Shown here: one piece after another, positions 5,541-9,266 of the stretch | How the letters are laid out: each line of letters begins with the position of its first letter | Position numbering within the stretch: the stretch's first letter is position 1 | The notes under the pieces: model-generated | What the model was told of the DNA's origin: nothing | What the model saw: the letters and a program-made list of their open reading frames with translations, nothing else | Database searches by the model: none | Source: UBA4615 sp046046245 | GTDB taxonomy: Bacteria; Pseudomonadota; Gammaproteobacteria; Burkholderiales; Burkholderiaceae_E | Assembly (NCBI GenBank): GCA_046046245.1 | Contig: JBJOKE010000055.1 | Span: 1 to 9,266 of the forward strand | Length of the DNA: 9,266 nt | Direction: 5' to 3' | Program-made: the position numbers and the translations under genes

Positions 5541-6395
5541 ATGAGCAGCACCCACGAGCTGGTGGATGCGCTGAAGGCCGAGCTGCGGCGCGCCGGGATC
5601 ACCTACGCGCAGCTCGCCGCTCCGCTGGGGCTGGCCGAGTCGAGCGTCAAGCGGATCCTCGCGAAGGGCGACCTCACGCTGGAGCGGATCGACGCGATCC
5701 TCGGCGTGCTGCGGATGGACTTCGCCGACCTCGCCCGCCAGGTCGTCGATCGCCGGCCACCGCGGCGGACGCTCGGCCTCGAGCAGGAACGCGCGCTGGT
5801 CGCCGACCCGAAGCTGCTGACGGTCGCGCTGTGCACGCTCAGCGAGTGGAGCTTCGAGCAGATCGTCGCGTCGTACCGGCTGTCGCCGCCGCAGGTGGTG
5901 GCCGCGCTCGCGGCGCTCGACCGGCTCGGGCTGATCGAGCTGCGGCCGAACAACCGCTACCGACTGCGGATCGACAAGACGCTGCGCTGGCAGCCCGACG
6001 GTCCGCTGATGCGCTTCTTCCGCGAGCGGGCGATGGCCGACTACTTCGCCGGCGGCTTCGACGGCGACGGCGAGCTCCTGGCGCTGGTCCACGGCCAGGT
6101 CGCGCCGGCGCGCGCGCAGGCCTTCGTCGACCGGCTGCAGCGGCTCGTGCAGGACTTCGCGCAGCAGCACGTCGCCGACCAGCGTCTCGAGGCCGACGAG
6201 CGCCGCGCCTACACGATGGTCGTCGGCCTGCGCAGCTGGTGGTTCGCCGACCTGCGCGCGATGCTGCGCGACGAGCCGCTCAGCGGCCCCAGCGCAGCAC
6301 CACCGGGTCCAGCGTCCGCGCGATCTCGACCAGCAGTGCGCGCGCCGCGGGCGCCAGTGGCGCGAACGGCGCCCGCGGCGCGTCGCAGGCGATGA
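5541..6395 (+). CDS. XRE-family HTH transcriptional regulator
   Basis: This 284-aa protein starts with a Cro/C1-type helix-turn-helix: residues 8-66, with GITYAQLAAPLGLAESSVKR (19-38) as helices two and three, then a typical ERIDAILGVLRMD helix. Residues about 85-145 (ALVADPKLL, EWSFEQIVASYRLS, LDRLGLIELRPNNRYRL) look like a winged-helix segment, followed by WQPDGPLMRFFRERAMADYF (150-169) and a helical C-terminal part ending at LRSWWFADLRAML (230-242). This layout is a recurrent betaproteobacterial XRE type; its ligand is unknown. ATG at 5541 follows GGAG at 7 nt. Residues 248-284 are a low-complexity Pro/Ala/Arg tail encoded antisense to the end of the dehydratase gene, suggesting loss of an earlier stop. 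It probably regulates itself and perhaps the divergent YiaA-type unit. Confidence 0.85.
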   Translation: MSSTHELVDALKAELRRAGITYAQLAAPLGLAESSVKRILAKGDLTLERIDAILGVLRMDFADLARQVVDRRPPRRTLGLEQERALVADPKLLTVALCTLSEWSFEQIVASYRLSPPQVVAALAALDRLGLIELRPNNRYRLRIDKTLRWQPDGPLMRFFRERAMADYFAGGFDGDGELLALVHGQVAPARAQAFVDRLQRLVQDFAQQHVADQRLEADERRAYTMVVGLRSWWFADLRAMLRDEPLSGPSAAPPGPASARSRPAVRAPRAPVARTAPAARRRR

Positions 6396-7209
6396 CCCCG
6401 CCCTCGCACATCAGCGCCTTCGCCGCGAGCAGCCCGCACTGCCGGTTCTCGTGGTTGATCAGCGGCAGCCAGCGCGCATAGGCGGCGAGCGCGTCGGCGC
6501 GCCGGCCCGCGAACCAGTGGTCGAGGATCGCGCGGAACGCGTCCGGATAGCCGCCGCCGGTCATCGTGCCGGTCGCGCCGCCGTCGAGGTCGGCGAACAG
6601 CGTGATGCCCTCCTCGCCGTCCCAGGGCCCGACGATGGCATCGCCGCCGAGGCGGATCAGCTCGCGCAGCTTCGCGGCGGCGAACGGCGTCTCGATCTTG
6701 AAGTACGACACGTGCTCGATCTCGCGGGCGAGCCGCGCGAGCAGCTCGGCCGACAGCGGCGTGCCGCTGACCGGCGCGTCCTGGATCATGATCGGGATGT
6801 CGATCGCGTCCGACAGCTCGCGCAGGAACGCGGCGATGCCCGCCTCGGCCACGCGGATCGTCGCGCCGTGGTACGGCGGCATGACCATGACCATCGACGC
6901 GCCCTGCGCCTGCGCGCGCCGGCTGCGGGCCGCGCAGATCCGCGACGAGTAGTGCGAGGTGGTGACGATCACCGGCACGCGGCCGGCCACGTGCTCGAGG
7001 ATCGCGCGGGTCAGCGTCTCGCGCTCGTCGTCGGCGAGCGCGAACTGCTCGGAGTAGTTCGCGAGGATGCACAGGCCGTCCGAGCCGGCATCGATCATGA
7101 AGTCGACGCAGCGCTTCTGGCTGGCGAGGTCGAGCTCGCCGGTCTCGGTGAACGTGGTCGGGACGACGGGAAAGACGCCGCGGTACGGCGGCTTCTGCGG
7201 TGCGCTCAC
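6280..7209 (-). CDS. DHDPS-family enzyme, probable L-2-keto-3-deoxyarabonate dehydratase
   Basis: The 309-aa product is a class I aldolase-fold (DapA/NAL superfamily) enzyme. The Schiff-base lysine is K171 in VSYFKIETP. Blocks such as YRGVFPVVPTTF (9-20), DGLCILANYSEQF (44-56), MVMVMPPYHGAT (106-117), MIQDAPVSGTPLS (141-153), the GPWDGEE segment, TGTMTGGGYPD, INHENRQCGL and the end LDPVVLRWGR match what I recall of L-2-keto-3-deoxyarabonate dehydratase (EC 4.2.1.43) from Azospirillum, including its 309-residue length. That enzyme converts L-2-keto-3-deoxyarabonate to 2-oxoglutarate semialdehyde in the non-phosphorylating L-arabinose route. No other arabinose gene is in the window, so another 2-keto-3-deoxy acid is possible. 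GTG at 7209 follows GAGGAGGAG; the 49-codon open frame upstream of it is out of character and mostly antisense to intergenic sequence. The 3' end overlaps the convergent XRE gene by 116 bp. Confidence 0.87.
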   Translation of the reverse strand: MSAPQKPPYRGVFPVVPTTFTETGELDLASQKRCVDFMIDAGSDGLCILANYSEQFALADDERETLTRAILEHVAGRVPVIVTTSHYSSRICAARSRRAQAQGASMVMVMPPYHGATIRVAEAGIAAFLRELSDAIDIPIMIQDAPVSGTPLSAELLARLAREIEHVSYFKIETPFAAAKLRELIRLGGDAIVGPWDGEEGITLFADLDGGATGTMTGGGYPDAFRAILDHWFAGRRADALAAYARWLPLINHENRQCGLLAAKALMCEGGVIACDAPRAPFAPLAPAARALLVEIARTLDPVVLRWGR

Positions 7210-7261
7210 GGGGGTCTCCTCCTCGGTGTGTGGAGCGAGTATGCCCGCGTGCCGCGAGGAC

Positions 7262-7282
7262 GGGCGGCCCGACCGGCCGCCC
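7262..7282 (-). repeat. GC-rich hairpin after the acyl-CoA dehydrogenase gene
   Basis: A perfect 8-bp inverted repeat, GGGCGGCC (7262-7269) and GGCCGCCC (7275-7282) with a 5-base loop, lies 7 bp beyond the acyl-CoA dehydrogenase stop and about 50 bp before the dehydratase start. There is no T tract on the minus strand, so it is at most a weak or Rho-assisted terminator or an RNA-stabilising 3' structure between the two genes. Confidence 0.4.
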
Positions 7283-7288
7283 CACCCT

Positions 7289-9112
7289 TCAGAACATCGC
7301 GTCTTCCAGCGCCAGCGTGCCCGCCGCGCCGTCGACGATCGCCGCCTCGTGGGCACTCGCGCGGCTCAGCACGTGGTCGGCGTAGAAGCGCGCGGTGGCG
7401 ATCTTCGCCTGCAGGAAGGCCGCGTCCTCGCCGCCCTGCGCGAGCCGCTCGGTGGCACGCTGCGCGGCGCGCGCGAGCTGCCAGCCGGCGAGCACCGTGC
7501 CGCAGAGCATCAGGTAGGGCACGCTGCCCGCGTAGGTGGCACGCGGATCACCCTTGCCCTGTGCGACGAACCAGGCCACGGCCGACTCGAGCGCGGCCGC
7601 GCCCTCGACGAGCTTCGAGCGGATCGCGCCGAGGTCGCCATCGGTCGGCAGCCCCGCGATGGTCTCGCGCACGCGACCGACCATCGCCATCGCGGTGCGG
7701 CCGCCGTCGCGGACGGTCTTGCGGCCGATCAGGTCGTTGGCCTGGATCGCGGTCGTGCCCTCGTAGATCGTGAGGATCCGCGCGTCGCGGTAGTACTGCG
7801 CCGCGCCCGTCTCCTCGATGAAGCCCATGCCGCCGTGCACCTGCACGCCGAGCGAGGTGACCTCCAGGCTCATCTCGGTCGAGAAGCCCTTCACGATCGG
7901 CACGAGGAACTCGTAGACCGTCTGGTTCGCGCGGCGCACCTCGGCGTCGGGCGACGCGTGCGCGGTGTCGAACGCGGCCGCGGCCACGTAGCCGAGCGAG
8001 CGGGCGCCCTCGGTGAGCGCGCGCATCGTCATCAGCATCCGGCGCACGTCCGGATGGCGGATGATCGCCACCGGGCCCGACGAGCCCTCGACCGCACGGC
8101 TCTGCACGCGGTCGCGCGCGTACTGCACGGCCTTCTGGTAGGCGCGGTCGGCGACCGCCACGCCCTGCATGCCCACGGCGAAACGCGCGGCGTTCATCAT
8201 CACGAACATGTACTCGAGGCCGCGGTTCTCCTCGCCGATCAGCCAGCCGATCGCGCCGGCCGCGGCCGCGCCGCCGCCCTGCGGCGCGACCGGGAACTTG
8301 CCGTCGCCGTAGAGCAGCACCGCGGTCGGGCTCGCCTTGATGCCGAGCTTGTGCTCGACCGAGGTGCAGAACACGTCGTTGCGCGCGCCGAGGTTCCCGT
8401 CCCTGTCGACCAGGAACTTGGGCACGATGAACAGCGAGATGCCCTTCACGCCCTCGGGCGCGCCCGGGGTGCGCGCGAGCACCAGGTGGACGATGTTGTC
8501 CGCCATGTCGTGCTCGCCGTAGGTGATGTAGATCTTCTGGCCGAAGATCCGGTACGTGCCGTCGGGCAGCGGCTCGGCGCGCGAGCGGACCAGCGACAGG
8601 TCGCTGCCGGCCTGCGGCTCGGTCAGGTTCATCGTGCCCGTCCACTCGCCGCTCACCATCTTCGGGATGTAGAGCTGCTGCTGCTCGGGCGAGCCCGCGG
8701 TGAGCAGCGCCTCGATCGCGCCGTCGGTCAGCAGCGGGCACAGCGCGAACGACAGGTTCGCGGCGTTCATCATCTCGGTGCAGGCCGTGGCGACGAGCTT
8801 CGGCAGGTGCTGGCCGCCGAAGTCCGTCGGGTGCTGCACGCCCTGCCAGCCCCCCTCGGCGAAGGCGCGGAACGCCTCCCTGAAGCCAGGGGTGGTGGTG
8901 ACGACGCCGTCGGCGACCGACGAGGGCTTGACGTCGCCCGTCCAGTTCAGCGGGGCCAGCACCTCGCCGTTGAACTTCGCCGCCTCGTGGAGCACCGCCT
9001 CGACCGTGTCGTCGGTGGCGTCCTCGAAGCCGGGCAGCTGCCGCACGCACTCCAGACCCGCGACGTCGCGGATCGTGAACAGCATGTCCTTGACCGGGGC
9101 CTGGTAGCTCAT
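7289..9112 (-). CDS. Acyl-CoA dehydrogenase, DmdC-like large type
   Basis: This 607-aa FAD-dependent dehydrogenase belongs to the large acyl-CoA dehydrogenase group that includes 3-methylmercaptopropionyl-CoA dehydrogenase (DmdC). It introduces a trans-2,3 double bond into an acyl-CoA and passes electrons to electron-transfer flavoprotein. Domains in order: a short N-terminal extension typical of this group (about 1-35), helical N domain (about 36-155), beta domain with the flavin-contacting TEPQAGSD (164-171), helical C domain with VQVHGGMGFIEE, and an extra C-terminal domain (about 480-600). The catalytic base is E451 in IYEGTTAIQ. Length agrees with the roughly 600-residue family norm. ATG at 9112 follows AAGGA at 8 nt. 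It sits 32 bp behind etfA on the same strand, so dehydrogenase and acceptor are likely co-expressed. Annotation as DmdC is common in the family but the true acyl chain cannot be read from sequence; medium- or long-chain fatty acyl-CoA is equally possible. Confidence 0.92.
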   Translation of the reverse strand: MSYQAPVKDMLFTIRDVAGLECVRQLPGFEDATDDTVEAVLHEAAKFNGEVLAPLNWTGDVKPSSVADGVVTTTPGFREAFRAFAEGGWQGVQHPTDFGGQHLPKLVATACTEMMNAANLSFALCPLLTDGAIEALLTAGSPEQQQLYIPKMVSGEWTGTMNLTEPQAGSDLSLVRSRAEPLPDGTYRIFGQKIYITYGEHDMADNIVHLVLARTPGAPEGVKGISLFIVPKFLVDRDGNLGARNDVFCTSVEHKLGIKASPTAVLLYGDGKFPVAPQGGGAAAAGAIGWLIGEENRGLEYMFVMMNAARFAVGMQGVAVADRAYQKAVQYARDRVQSRAVEGSSGPVAIIRHPDVRRMLMTMRALTEGARSLGYVAAAAFDTAHASPDAEVRRANQTVYEFLVPIVKGFSTEMSLEVTSLGVQVHGGMGFIEETGAAQYYRDARILTIYEGTTAIQANDLIGRKTVRDGGRTAMAMVGRVRETIAGLPTDGDLGAIRSKLVEGAAALESAVAWFVAQGKGDPRATYAGSVPYLMLCGTVLAGWQLARAAQRATERLAQGGEDAAFLQAKIATARFYADHVLSRASAHEAAIVDGAAGTLALEDAMF

Positions 9113-9144
9113 CGCCGTCGTCCTTCGTCGTGTTCGATCGCGTC

Positions 9145-9266
9145 TTACAGCTTGCCGGCCATCTCGGGCACGGCCTGGAACAGGTCGCCCACCAGGCCGT
9201 AGTCGGCCACGCCGAAGATCGGCGCCTCGGCGTCCTTGTTGATCGCGACGATGACCTTGGAGTCCT
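9145..9266 (-). CDS. etfA: Electron transfer flavoprotein alpha subunit, C-terminal end
   Basis: Only the last 40 codons before a TAA stop (9147-9145) are in the window; the 5' part lies beyond the right edge. The peptide DSKVIVAINKDAEAPIFGVADYGLVGDLFQAVPEMAGKL is the highly conserved EtfA tail: SKVIVAINKD contacts the FAD, and APIFxVADYGLVGDLF closes the FAD-binding domain II. With EtfB this subunit accepts electrons from acyl-CoA dehydrogenases and passes them to ETF-ubiquinone oxidoreductase. The adjacent downstream acyl-CoA dehydrogenase is a natural partner, and etfB is expected just outside the window. Confidence 0.95.
   Translation of the reverse strand, partial: DSKVIVAINKDAEAPIFGVADYGLVGDLFQAVPEMAGKL

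Noticed and set aside
7262..7282. GC hairpin as a strong Rho-independent terminator
   Set aside because: There is no T tract after the stem on either strand.
7067..9202. Long plus-strand open frame (711 codons) opposite the acyl-CoA dehydrogenase
   Set aside because: It is a shadow of a gene with clear catalytic motifs; the translated product is low-complexity and has no ribosome binding site or recognisable domain.

Overview
The window is about 9.3 kb of GC-rich, almost gap-free bacterial chromosome. Codon use, the LexA-type box, the DUF2145 and XRE families and the etfA-acyl-CoA dehydrogenase order all point to a betaproteobacterium, probably order Burkholderiales. No RNA gene, insertion sequence, CRISPR array or phage gene is visible. 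Nine of the ten genes lie on the minus strand; only the XRE regulator at 5541 is on the plus strand.

Reading in the minus direction from the right edge: the last 40 codons of the electron-transfer flavoprotein alpha subunit (etfA) are followed 32 bp later by a 607-aa DmdC-like acyl-CoA dehydrogenase, which fits a dehydrogenase encoded beside its electron acceptor. After 79 bp comes a DHDPS-fold enzyme that closely resembles L-2-keto-3-deoxyarabonate dehydratase. Its 3' end overlaps the convergent XRE-family regulator by 116 bp. The regulator shares a roughly 105-130 bp divergent control region, rich in repeats, with a tight three-gene minus-strand unit: a YiaA/YiaB-type membrane protein, a small exported two-helix protein, and an exported DUF2145 protein. 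The last two overlap by 4 bp (GTGA). After a 190-bp structured gap comes a fused LplT-like MFS transporter plus PlsC-type acyltransferase with a TTG start, which suggests lysophospholipid uptake and re-acylation or phospholipid remodelling.

The left part holds a PA0069-family radical SAM protein (SplB-related) and then the first 73 codons of an unidentified secreted protein that runs off the window.

The most interesting observation is the radical SAM gene. Its short promoter region carries a near-consensus LexA/SOS box (ACTG-N10-CAGT), and the protein ends in a Pro/Ala/Gly-rich tail finishing in QGSLF, which looks like a beta sliding-clamp-binding pentapeptide. Together these suggest an SOS-induced, replication-associated DNA repair role for a family without an established function. 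Other points of interest are the repeat array in the YiaA/XRE divergent region, the antisense overlap of the XRE and dehydratase genes, and the exported three-gene module of unknown function.
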